The notes beneath the pieces were generated by a model. That model was not told the DNA's origin, searched no databases, and saw only the letters and a program-made list of their open reading frames with translations. From NCBI GenBank assembly GCA_910586865.1, contig CAJUIY010000019.1, forward strand, positions 1-29,956: a stretch of DNA of 29,956 nucleotides, given 5' to 3'. This DNA comes from an uncultured Bacilli bacterium. Its GTDB lineage: Bacteria; Bacillota_I; Bacilli_A; RF39; UBA660. The position numbers and the translations under genes are program-made. Positions 16,276 to 23,582 of the stretch are shown piece after piece. Position 1 is the stretch's first letter; each line of letters begins with the position of its first letter.

Positions 16276-17868
16276 CTAAAAGTCCATAAATTCTAGTTTT
16301 AATTCTTCTAATTCTTCTTTTAAATTTTCATCTTTTTCTTTATCAATCAATTTTTCTATCTTTGATATGTCATCATATTTGCACATATATAAATCAAATA
16401 AATAATAATATATATCATATTTTAAACTTGGAAGACATTTTTCTAGCTTTTCTTCAAAAAATTGAATTCCTTCATCAAGTTTATTTTCCAAACTATATTG
16501 TGCGTGTTTTGTATTTAAGAAAAGTATTTCATTATTATTCATTAAGTCAAAGTTACTGTAAAAAAAGTCTGATAATTCCTTTAAGTTATCCAAATATTGA
16601 TTTTTTTTGCTACAAAGGGGTTTCTTTAATAATCCAATTAACAAATCACTATACTTTTGATAAAATTGATAAATACTATAGTGAATTGATACCTTATTAT
16701 CATAATCTTCCAGTGTATTAAATTTTTCTTTTTTTACAATATTTTTTATTTTTTCGAAGGCCATCTCACAATATTGGAGATTAATTTTATCTTCGGTACT
16801 ATAATCTCTTTTTATATATAGGGGAATTCTTTTTTGCTTTAATACTTTATATAGCAACTTATCTAATTCTATATTCTCTTCCGTATAAAAATCATATAAG
16901 TCATATTTTTCTTCACTATCTTTTTTCTTTGGATACTCACTTAAGCTTTTATCTATCAAGATTTGATATGGTAAAGTACTCTCTTTCTTGTCTATACAAC
17001 ATTTCTTATATTTTTTACCAGACCCACAAGGACATGGATCATTTCTACCTACTTTAGTACTTTTTTTATTTAATCCTTTTAAATCATCTTCTATATACTT
17101 AGCAAGTTCTTCTTTTGACATCTTTGTATCAGAATCTTTATCTTCCTCTTTTTCATTAAAACAAGCCCACCAAGACATCTCTTCGATTATATCTTCAATT
17201 TTAGAAAACTTGTCAAAAGTATCATCGTAGTCAAAAATAGAATCAATAAAGTCATCATAGGCCCCTCTTATCATAGTATCTATTACTCCATGGCGAAACA
17301 TTTTTTTAACATCTTCTAACATACTAAATAAGTGAGCATTAATAATTACTTCCAATATAGCATCATAGATAGTATCATCTTCATAGTCATATAACTTTAT
17401 AATATGTAATAAATATTTTTCTAACTCTTTACTATCAATCATGTTATGATCATAAAAATAGATATAACATCTTAGAAATTGTCCTCTAATATAGTCGTTT
17501 ATTTTTTTGTTCTCTATAATAGCGTTTAGTTTCCTAAAATTACCATTAAATACACTAACTAAAATGGAAGCTAATCTATCAGTTAAACCATATCCTATTA
17601 TTTTATTTGGATTATATTTCGGATTTTCAAACACCTTAATTAATATTGGGAATAATTTCTTTTCTTCAAATTCCGCCAACAAAAATATAGAATATATAAT
17701 ACTTATTGGACATTGTTCATCTTTATATTTTTCTAGATTTTTAGAAAATTCATTTACGTGTTCTAATAAATAATTATTAATTTCTCCTTTCTTTTTCTTT
17801 GCTTCTAAAACTGCTTCTTTTGCAAACTTTGTTTCATCTTTATCAAACATTTTAATAATATCTTTCAT
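16276..17868 (-). CDS. DUF1186-like protein with SEC-C zinc motif
   Basis: The 530-aa soluble product has an N-terminal helical-repeat region (about residues 15-235; 'CPISIIYSIFLLAEFEEKKLFPILIKVF') of the DUF1186 kind. A perfect SEC-C motif lies at 274-291: 'GRNDPCPCGSGKKYKKCC', four cysteines expected to bind zinc as at the C-terminus of SecA. A further 240 helical residues of TPR-like character follow. Such proteins are often stand-alone and may bind ribosomes, nucleic acid or protein partners; some lie in defence-rich regions. The role here is unknown. AGAAGG precedes ATG 17868. It is alone between gene-poor spacers, with the IS element 145 bases upstream. Confidence 0.85.
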   Translation of the reverse strand: MKDIIKMFDKDETKFAKEAVLEAKKKKGEINNYLLEHVNEFSKNLEKYKDEQCPISIIYSIFLLAEFEEKKLFPILIKVFENPKYNPNKIIGYGLTDRLASILVSVFNGNFRKLNAIIENKKINDYIRGQFLRCYIYFYDHNMIDSKELEKYLLHIIKLYDYEDDTIYDAILEVIINAHLFSMLEDVKKMFRHGVIDTMIRGAYDDFIDSIFDYDDTFDKFSKIEDIIEEMSWWACFNEKEEDKDSDTKMSKEELAKYIEDDLKGLNKKSTKVGRNDPCPCGSGKKYKKCCIDKKESTLPYQILIDKSLSEYPKKKDSEEKYDLYDFYTEENIELDKLLYKVLKQKRIPLYIKRDYSTEDKINLQYCEMAFEKIKNIVKKEKFNTLEDYDNKVSIHYSIYQFYQKYSDLLIGLLKKPLCSKKNQYLDNLKELSDFFYSNFDLMNNNEILFLNTKHAQYSLENKLDEGIQFFEEKLEKCLPSLKYDIYYYLFDLYMCKYDDISKIEKLIDKEKDENLKEELEELKLEFMDF

Positions 17869-18053
17869 TTTCTCACTACCTTCTAATATCTTCTCTATTC
17901 ATTTCTAATCCTTCTCAATCATTTTCTAGTTTTACAATCATAAGATTCTTACTTCTTTTTAAAAATCTTTGCCAATACTATTATAACAGTTTTTCTAAAA
18001 AAATAACCAATACTGAACTGAACCCCAAGAATTGGACAGTTTATTATTAGTTT

Positions 18054-18863
18054 CTAATTAGAGGAATGTAACCTGTAATTCACAGGAGACAATCCTTTTA
18101 ATTTTACTTTAATTCTATCATAATTATAGTAATTAATATAGTCATCTATCGCTAATATTAATTCATCTGTATTTTTATATTTATCTTCTTGCTCATAAAA
18201 CATTTCTGTTTTTAATAGTCCAAAAAAATTTTCCATCATGCCATTATCCATACTATTTCCTTTTCTAGACATACTTTGTCTTATACCTTTATTCTTTAAT
18301 CTTTGTTGATAAGATTGATGTTGATATTGCCATCCTTGATCTGAGTGAAATATTAATCCTTCTAAATCTTTATTATCAAATGCTTTATTAAGCATGTCAT
18401 TAATTTGCTCTAAATTAGGCGATTTAGAAGTATTATAAGATATTATTTCTCCATTAAATCCATCTAATATTGGTGATAGATATATCTTTTCTCCACGAAG
18501 ATTGAATTCTGTTACATCTGTGTACCATTTCTGATTTGGTTTATCTGCATAAAATTCTCGATTAATATAATTATCTGCTATCTTACCAACTGTTCCTTTA
18601 TATGACGAATACTTTCTTTTATTTCTTTTTAAAGGCTTTAATCCTAACTTAACCATTATTCTATACACTTTTTTATGATTAACATTATAACCTTGATTTT
18701 TAAGTTCTAGTGTAATTCTACGATAACCATATCTTTCTTTATTGTTAGTAAATATTTCTTTAATTTTTTCTATTATCTCTTTATTCTTATCATCTTTATC
18801 TTTCTTAGATAAAGTATAATAATATACTGATTTAGCTAAACCAGATACTTTTAGAAGAATCAT
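18054..18863 (-). CDS. IS3-family transposase OrfB (DDE integrase)
   Basis: The visible product is 269 aa. The rve-type catalytic core has D116 ('NQKWYTDVTEF'), D175 ('LIFHSDQGWQYQH') and E211 ('DNGMMENFFGLLKTE'), with the canonical 35-residue D-to-E spacing. The N-terminal 'NKERYGYRRITLELKNQGYNVNHKKV' region is the HTH_21 segment. The frame is open upstream beyond the internal ATG at 18863 to the end of orfA, so it is made mainly as an OrfAB fusion by a -1 frameshift at the AAAAAG run near 18900. No damage is seen, so the IS may be active. Confidence 0.93.
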   Translation of the reverse strand: MILLKVSGLAKSVYYYTLSKKDKDDKNKEIIEKIKEIFTNNKERYGYRRITLELKNQGYNVNHKKVYRIMVKLGLKPLKRNKRKYSSYKGTVGKIADNYINREFYADKPNQKWYTDVTEFNLRGEKIYLSPILDGFNGEIISYNTSKSPNLEQINDMLNKAFDNKDLEGLIFHSDQGWQYQHQSYQQRLKNKGIRQSMSRKGNSMDNGMMENFFGLLKTEMFYEQEDKYKNTDELILAIDDYINYYNYDRIKVKLKGLSPVNYRLHSSN

Positions 18864-18898
18864 TAATGGATATATTAGCCGAAGTTCACTTACAACAT

Positions 18899-19411
18899 TT
18901 ACTTTTTCTTCTGTTGTTGATTCTTCCTTGCTTGAACAACGGCTCTCAATTTTTTTGAGTATTCTAGCTCCGCCTTTAAGTATAAATTTTCTTTTTTAAG
19001 TCTTTCGTTTTCTTCTTCAATAGTTTCAGTTTTTTTGGCTTTATTTGATTTTTTCATTATAGTTGGACTCCTTCCACGTTTTCGTTCAACTATATTATAA
19101 CCCATATCATTATATTTTTTAATCCAATTTTGAAGCATACCTTGGCTTAATAATCCCTCATCTATAGCTACAGAACAGGCAGATTCATTATTTATTAAAA
19201 CTCTATTAATAATTCGTTCCTTTTCTTCTTTAGTAAAAATTCTATTTTTACTTGTTCTTAAAATATCATATCCATGCTTATCTATTAATCTAATCAAATA
19301 CTTTATTACATCTTTTCTAACATCATATCTCTTAGAAATATTAATTACACTGTTTCCTTGTTTTCTTTCATTATAAATATTTATTTTATCTTCATAACTT
19401 AATTTACTCAT
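18899..19411 (-). CDS. IS3-family OrfA (HTH and leucine-zipper DNA-binding subunit)
   Basis: The 170-aa product has two helix-turn-helix regions: residues about 12-50 ('SVINISKRYDVRKDVIKYLI') and about 70-110 ('SACSVAIDEGLLSQGMLQNWIKKY'). A leucine-zipper coiled coil (about 128-160, 'EENERLKKENLYLKAELEY') follows. It recognises the IS ends and dimerises. The last codons (AAG AAA AAG TAA) hold the A-rich slip site that places ribosomes in the orfB frame. Confidence 0.9.
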   Translation of the reverse strand: MSKLSYEDKINIYNERKQGNSVINISKRYDVRKDVIKYLIRLIDKHGYDILRTSKNRIFTKEEKERIINRVLINNESACSVAIDEGLLSQGMLQNWIKKYNDMGYNIVERKRGRSPTIMKKSNKAKKTETIEEENERLKKENLYLKAELEYSKKLRAVVQARKNQQQKKK

Positions 19412-19478
19412 ATAAAAACCTCGTTTCTATGTCCAAGAAACGGGGTTCATATCATACTTTATATTATTTTAAATACTA

Positions 19479-19508
19479 TTAGAGACTTCTTATTCTTGCA
19501 CTAAGAGA
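19479..19508 (-). other. Right attachment junction (attR) and terminal inverted repeat of island 1
   Basis: Positions 19479-19503, read inward on the minus strand, begin TAGTGCAAGAATAAG and match the left repeat at 22 of 25 positions. A 3-base spacer (AGA, 19504-19506) and the core dinucleotide GA (19507-19508) follow, then host sequence ACCTACTGC resumes the binding-protein gene. Spacer length on both sides is 3, so the GA is the exact centre of the reconstructed attP. Confidence 0.7.
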
Positions 19509-19908
19509 ACCTACTGCTTTAGAAGTGGAACAACAAGGTTATGGGCATGTCGTAGCGAGTGTTGGAGAATTAGGTGGTGTGGTACCTTATACTTCTTACT
19601 CTGCTCGTAAAAGTTTCTTAAAAGAAAACAAAGAACTAATTAATAACTTTACAAAAGCCATTCAAAAAGGACTTGATTATGTGCATAATCATAGCGATAA
19701 AGAAGTAGCAGAAACCATCCTAAATCAATTTCCAGATACTTCCTTAAATGATTTAGAAGAAGCTGTTAAAAGATATCGTAAAATTGAGGCTTGGCCTACA
19801 ACAACAGAATTTACAGAAGAATCATTTAACCACCTTCAAGAAATTATGCAAGATGCAAAACAACTTGATGAAAAAGTAAAGTTTGAAGATTTAATGTATG
19901 AAAGATAA
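19509..19908 (+). pseudogene. ABC transporter substrate-binding protein, C-terminal part
   Basis: This is the remainder of the gene that begins at 1732. Read in frame after the junction it gives 'PTALEVEQQGYGHVVASVGE', typical of the second lobe of NMT1-class binding proteins, then 'GGVVPYTSYSARKSF' and a long helical C-terminus ending FEDLMYER. The two parts together are 999 coding bases plus the stop with no frameshift, so the gene was intact when the island landed. An internal ATG at 19525 opens the residual frame but lacks a signal sequence. The stop overlaps the ATPase start (ATG 19898), showing they were one operon. Confidence 0.9.
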
Positions 19909-20318
19909 AATATTAGAAATTAACCACTTAAAAAAGACCTATCATGATAAAACAGGAGAAGTAGAAGCATTAGATGATATTTCATTTGATGTATACGATC
20001 AAGAATTTTTATCTATTGTAGGTCCTAGTGGATGTGGAAAGTCAACAATACTTTCCATTCTTTCAGGTTTAATCGATTCTTCGGGCGGATTCATCAATTT
20101 TAATAAAGAAAATTGTATTTTAGGATATATGCTACAAAAAGATTCTCTATTTCCTTGGAGAACCATCTTAGATAACTGTCTATTAGGTTTAGAAATTACA
20201 AAATCCTTAACAGAAGAAAATAAGAAATATGTTATTAATCTTTTAAAAACCTATGGTCTTGGCGATTTTATGGATAAGTATCCATCCAGTTTATCAGGAG
20301 GTATGAGGCAAAGGGTTG
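19898..20318 (+). pseudogene. ABC transporter ATPase (SsuB/TauB-like), truncated at the signature motif
   Basis: This is the ATP-driven motor of the importer whose binding protein lies just upstream (overlap of 11 bases). Walker A 'GPSGCGKST' is at 42-50, the Q-loop at Q80 ('GYMLQKDSLFPW') and the signature 'LSGGMRQRV' at 132-140. The frame then ends after one more Gly with TGA at 20321-20323, where the family continues into Walker B and the H-loop. About 45% of the protein, including the catalytic Glu, is missing. The break point falls around GTTG at 20315-20318, and the sequence after it is island 2. The permease expected next is outside the window or lost. Confidence 0.88.
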
Positions 20319-20374
20319 GATGAATGCAGTATAGACACAAGGTAGTAATTAAGTAAGAAACTTATAACCAAAAC

Positions 20375-20408
20375 AAAACCCTAGTAGCGTGGTGGCTACT
20401 AGGGTTTT
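20375..20408. terminator. Strong bidirectional terminator near the left end of island 2
   Basis: A perfect 14-bp stem, AAAACCCTAGTAGC with its complement GCTACTAGGGTTTT, has a GTGGTG loop. A- and T-runs on both sides let it stop transcription from the truncated ATPase (plus) and from the 20470-22623 genes (minus). Confidence 0.92.
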
Positions 20409-20469
20409 ATTACTAAACTTTTTTATAATTAATCGCTTGCTATTAATTATTTAAGAGCCTGAGCAGGTC

Positions 20470-21810
20470 CTATTTATTCTTTTTAATATTAAATTTTATA
20501 TTTGACGCTTCTAATTTCACGTCATATTTCTTGTCATCTTTTATAACATTAATAATAGAACAATCATTAAAAGTTATAATATTTGTTTTTAATTCAATTC
20601 TTGTACCAAATAAATCTAGATAATATAACTCGGAAGTAACATTAAAATTATTTTTTTTACTGAGAAATTCTTCTGATTCTTTGCACAATGGTAATTGACT
20701 ATTAAATGTCATTCTCTTCTTTCCTTTATAATTTTTTCCAATGCTCTCATTATATAATAAATTAATCAATTCCTCATTTTCGAAGAAATAATCTATATCA
20801 AAAGAAATATCTATATTTTTCACTTTTGAAATAAAAATTACTTTATCAATCAAGCTTAATAATCTATTAATTCTTTTATAATCTTTATTATTATGATTTA
20901 TGCTACCACAACTATTAAATGTAAAAATATTGATATTTAAATCAACATTACTTATCTGAATATGATTATCTGAATCTTCAATCAAAAATTGATATTTTAT
21001 AATTTCTTTACAATATTCGCATCTATTCTTGTATTTTTCTCTTAAAGAAACAGTAATATTAAACCTTCCATTTAAACCATCATCACTCTTACTAATATCA
21101 CTAAGGGAAATCATTACATTATATGGTTCATCGTCAGATTCTTCATTTGTTAAAATAATATTATCCTTTTCTCTATTCTTAAGGCGTAAATTTGTTTCAA
21201 TATTAAATGATAAATCCGAATTAAATATATCTATACTATATTTTTGAGCAGGTGGTAATGGTGAAGGGCAAACATATAATTTAATTCCTTCACAGCCATG
21301 CTTATTAGCATATCCAACAGGATCTTCATACTCTCCTATAAACTCTTTCATACTTGTGATATTTGTTATTTCAACTGGCTTTCTAGTTTTTTCAGCTTCT
21401 TCTATTAATTTATTAAGTCCGTTTTCTCGAAAGCTTTTTGCTTCATCAGCATCTTTAAACTGCATTGTGTAATTTATTCTTAGTGGAAATTTATTATACG
21501 CATCAGATGTAATTGCTTTTGTCTCAAATTCAACTTTGTTACCACTATATCTTGGTGCTATCTCAAAATCAGATTGCAACTGTTTTGGTAATAATTTTTT
21601 TGTTAATACATCCTGACCAAATTCAAGTCTATCAGAGAATTCATTTTCTAATGCAACAACATCTTCATAGTTTTTTCTTATATTGTCATATGATAATTCA
21701 TCCAGTTGATTGATTGTTATATTTATATCACATTTACTGTTTTTTTCTACATTAACCATCGCATTAGTTTTATCCTCCATATTAATTAATGCATTACTTT
21801 TTTTTGCCAT
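20470..21810 (-). CDS. Hypothetical protein, last gene of a three-gene module
   Basis: The 446-aa product is soluble and not recognised. An N-terminal part (to about residue 200) includes 'KLLPKQLQSDFEIAPRYSGNKVEFETKAIT'. The remainder is dense in alternating beta-strand-like segments with a Cys pair 'NRCEYCKEII' that may bind metal. Upstream in-frame ATGs (to 21828) exist, but GGTGATG sits 5-8 bases before ATG 21810, and the gene overlaps the stop of the preceding 53-aa frame, so coupled initiation at 21810 is most likely. It ends before the boundary terminator. Its position beside a restriction-modification operon suggests defence or element maintenance; that is inference. Confidence 0.7.
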   Translation of the reverse strand: MAKKSNALINMEDKTNAMVNVEKNSKCDINITINQLDELSYDNIRKNYEDVVALENEFSDRLEFGQDVLTKKLLPKQLQSDFEIAPRYSGNKVEFETKAITSDAYNKFPLRINYTMQFKDADEAKSFRENGLNKLIEEAEKTRKPVEITNITSMKEFIGEYEDPVGYANKHGCEGIKLYVCPSPLPPAQKYSIDIFNSDLSFNIETNLRLKNREKDNIILTNEESDDEPYNVMISLSDISKSDDGLNGRFNITVSLREKYKNRCEYCKEIIKYQFLIEDSDNHIQISNVDLNINIFTFNSCGSINHNNKDYKRINRLLSLIDKVIFISKVKNIDISFDIDYFFENEELINLLYNESIGKNYKGKKRMTFNSQLPLCKESEEFLSKKNNFNVTSELYYLDLFGTRIELKTNIITFNDCSIINVIKDDKKYDVKLEASNIKFNIKKNK

Positions 21811-21955
21811 ACTCATCACCATTATCATTTATTATAACATTACACTTTTTGTTTTTATTAATATTATATTTTTGTTTTTTTTCTATTGATATTTTAATAT
21901 CCTGACCAAATATATTTTTTAAAAAGTTAATGATTGAGTTAAATATTTTTTTCAT
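21794..21955 (-). CDS. Small protein overlapping the next gene, unknown function
   Basis: The product is 53 aa with a basic, amphipathic N-terminal helix (MKKIFNSIINFLKNIFG) and a polar Lys/Asn-rich tail. TTGGAGG is placed 5 bases before ATG 21955. Its TAA at 21794-21796 overlaps the start of the 20470-21810 gene by 17 bases, which implies translational coupling. The tail pattern 'NKNKKCNVIIN' resembles 'VEKNSKCDINITIN' near the start of the larger protein, perhaps an old partial duplication or shared interaction element. The N-terminal helix could associate with membrane. Confidence 0.65.
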   Translation of the reverse strand: MKKIFNSIINFLKNIFGQDIKISIEKKQKYNINKNKKCNVIINDNGDEYGKKK

Positions 21956-21966
21956 AAATCCTCCAA

Positions 21967-22623
21967 TTATCCAAATATTATACTTGAAAATATTTTTCCT
22001 ATCTTATTCAAAGTTATATAACTATCTTGTCTGCTGCTAGTATTACCAATAAAAATTGCTTTAGGAGCAAGCCCAATAATGCCCAATGAATTTAGTCTTT
22101 CTATTCTATATAAATCATCTCTATCAGTTGTATCACTTAATTGTCCATAATAAATCAGTTTTAATGTACTTAAATCATTGACATAAAGCCTATTAGTTAT
22201 CTCACTAAATTCAACAAATAAATCCCAGTCTATTTCTTGATTAATATAGGCTTTATATAATCTTCCTAGCACTGATGATTTTATATTATCAAGGGTTTGT
22301 TCAAGTATAATTAAAATTCTACCTAACTCTTTTTCAGCTTTCTTAGGATTTTGATTTAATTCTTCTTTATGTTTTTTTAGTTTTTCTTTATCTATATTTC
22401 CACTATTAAGTTCATTTAAAAATATAATAAGATTTTTTAATAAATTTCTTTCTCCAATATTTTTTGCTATTCTACCAACACTTATAAATGTTTTTACAAT
22501 CGGTATTTCTTTTAAATTATCATTTTCTAAAATACTATCAATTCCTAATTCTAAATAATCACTCAAAATATCAGAAGAGTCAATTATTAGGTAATCATTA
22601 AATTCTGGTACAATTTCATTCAT
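21967..22623 (-). CDS. Hypothetical helical protein, first gene of a three-gene module
   Basis: The 218-aa product is mainly alpha-helical. It has a moderately hydrophobic stretch 'LKEIPIVKTFISVGRIAKNIGERNLLKNLIIFLNEL' (about 37-72), then a charged coiled-coil-like segment and a C-terminal half ending in hydrophobic 'KIFSSIIFG'. I do not recognise the family with confidence; similar helical proteins are frequent on Bacillota islands. AAGGAGG precedes ATG 22623. It is 11 bases upstream of the 53-aa gene, forming a compact unit of three. Confidence 0.7.
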   Translation of the reverse strand: MNEIVPEFNDYLIIDSSDILSDYLELGIDSILENDNLKEIPIVKTFISVGRIAKNIGERNLLKNLIIFLNELNSGNIDKEKLKKHKEELNQNPKKAEKELGRILIILEQTLDNIKSSVLGRLYKAYINQEIDWDLFVEFSEITNRLYVNDLSTLKLIYYGQLSDTTDRDDLYRIERLNSLGIIGLAPKAIFIGNTSSRQDSYITLNKIGKIFSSIIFG

Positions 22624-22648
22624 ATCTATTACATCCTCCTTATAATAG

Positions 22649-22675
22649 AAAAAAATCTATTATTAAAATAGATTT
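22649..22675 (-). terminator. Rho-independent terminator after the 22676-22923 frame
   Basis: On the minus strand AAATCTATT / AATAGATTT form a 9-bp stem with a 5-nt loop followed by TTTT. It begins directly after the TAG stop at 22676. Confidence 0.65.
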
Positions 22676-22923
22676 CTATTGTACATAGTATATCATAAAT
22701 TTGTAGTCATGTATAACTATATTTCCCTTTAAGATACGTTCTCCATTAGGTTTGACTTTTGCACCAAGTATTATAAATTTGTCTCCAGTGATTGAAGAAT
22801 TTACCATGCATATCACATCTGACAAAAATAACTTTTTGAATCTGAATTATCCCACTCATATAGTTTTATTTTAAAATCTAAAAATTCATTTTCAATATAT
22901 TCTTTTATTATTTTATCTTCCAA
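22676..22923 (-). pseudogene. Small frameshifted gene, unknown function
   Basis: From TTG 22923 the frame reads LEDKIIKEYIENEFLDF...DSKSYF and then meets TGA. Adding one T to the T5 run near 22831 restores a frame that continues '-LSDVICMVNSSITGDKF' to 'HDYKFMIYYVQ' and the TAG at 22676, immediately before a good terminator. The full product would be about 82 aa. The single-base loss in a homopolymer could be decay, a switchable tract or a sequencing error. A near-consensus TATAAT lies almost against the TTG, so the start is uncertain. Confidence 0.5.
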
Positions 22924-22948
22924 TTATATTCCCACTTAATAATGACAC

Positions 22949-23003
22949 AATGACACTATAAATGTATATATCTCTTACATAAAACAGCTGTCATAGTGTC
23001 ATT
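22949..23003. repeat. Long-range inverted repeat AATGACACTAT
   Basis: Perfect 11-bp arms at 22949-22959 and 22993-23003 flank a 33-bp spacer that itself contains ACAGCTGT. A further AATGACAC lies just left at 22941-22948, so the TGTCATT word occurs several times. On the plus strand the right arm is followed by a T-rich tract. The repeats overlap the likely promoter of the small gene to the left and may be regulator sites. Confidence 0.5.
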
Positions 23004-23054
23004 ATATTTTTTATTTTTTCTTTTAATGTGAAAAATAGTACTTTCTATTCTAAA

Positions 23055-23582
23055 CTAACTTAAAATTTTTTCAACAACTTCTTTCTTTTTATTGTCATAT
23101 TCGCTTAACAAGTTTTCTAAGCTATTTATCTTTTTGACTAAGTCTTGAATTTGTTTAGCAATGTTATTTTGTATATTAATATCTGGTAGCCTAATAATTA
23201 GTGAAGAAACTCTATCTATAGAGGCTCTATTACTTCTAGAAAATCTTTGTTTATTTCCTTCTATCTCTAATACTTTAGCAAAATAAATCGGATTAATATT
23301 ATTATCTATTATTTGGATATACCCACAATGATCTGTAGGATAAAATTTAATTCCTGTATCTAAATAATTTACCATCCAATCACCATCTATTCCCCATAAA
23401 ATATAAGGTGATGAATAATCGTCAATCATCTCTTTATCTACTTTTCCAAATATTTCATTAACATTAGCACTAATGACAGGAATTAAGCCATCTTCCTTTA
23501 ATTCATTTTTTAATACTCTATCACCTATAGATAATTTAAATTTAGTTGAATCAGATAATCTTACATCATTGCTTGATGATTG
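23055..23582 (-). CDS. Second target-recognition domain of the restriction-modification enzyme, out of frame with the main gene
   Basis: These 175 codons follow the G8 tract in the -1 frame relative to the main enzyme gene. They encode a complete second HsdS-type half: 'SNDVRLSDSTKFKLSIGDRV', 'IPVISANVNEIFGKVDKEM', a recognition region, 'INIQNNIAKQIQDLVKKINSLENLLSEYDNKKKEVVEKIL' as the closing helical spacer, then a stop at 23055. Loss of one G, or gain of two, would fuse it to the main protein to give about 1,231 aa. Alone it has only an internal ATG at 23429 and no good ribosome site, so it is probably silent in this state. Confidence 0.85.
   Translation of the reverse strand, partial: QSSSNDVRLSDSTKFKLSIGDRVLKNELKEDGLIPVISANVNEIFGKVDKEMIDDYSSPYILWGIDGDWMVNYLDTGIKFYPTDHCGYIQIIDNNINPIYFAKVLEIEGNKQRFSRSNRASIDRVSSLIIRLPDINIQNNIAKQIQDLVKKINSLENLLSEYDNKKKEVVEKILS

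Larger units (their letters stand above)
18014..19454 (-). mobile_element. Complete IS3-family (IS150-group) insertion sequence
   Basis: The element is 1,441 bp. Imperfect terminal inverted repeats start TGAACTGAACCCC on the left and TGATATGAACCCC on the right (read inward), with TTGGACA also shared, much like IS150 ends. A 3-bp direct repeat TAC flanks it (18011-18013 and 19455-19457), the target duplication expected of this group. It encodes orfA and orfB in the usual overlapping-frame layout. It entered island 1 after the island had formed, 24 bases inside the right terminal repeat. Confidence 0.9.
2323..19508. mobile_element. Island 1: site-specific integrated element interrupting an ABC binding-protein gene
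   Basis: About 17.2 kb (15.7 kb without the later IS insertion) is bounded by 25-bp imperfect inverted repeats and sits inside one codon of a gene that reads through in frame once the segment is removed. Both junctions share the dinucleotide GA. The joined ends form a symmetric site: CACTA-AGA-GA-GCA-TAGTG with the GA exactly central. This matches large serine recombinase attP architecture, and a 565-aa recombinase of that class is encoded inside. No conjugation, capsid or replication genes are visible, so it may be a mobilisable or defective element. Nearly all cargo is on the minus strand. One oddity is that the recombinase is in the middle and not beside an end, where cognate integrases usually lie. 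Confidence 0.75.

Noticed and set aside
2328..19503. Terminal repeats as ends of a DDE transposon or an invertible segment
   Set aside because: The only DDE transposase belongs to the separately delimited IS. Only a GA dinucleotide is duplicated at the junctions, and the host gene rejoins across the segment, which inversion would not explain.
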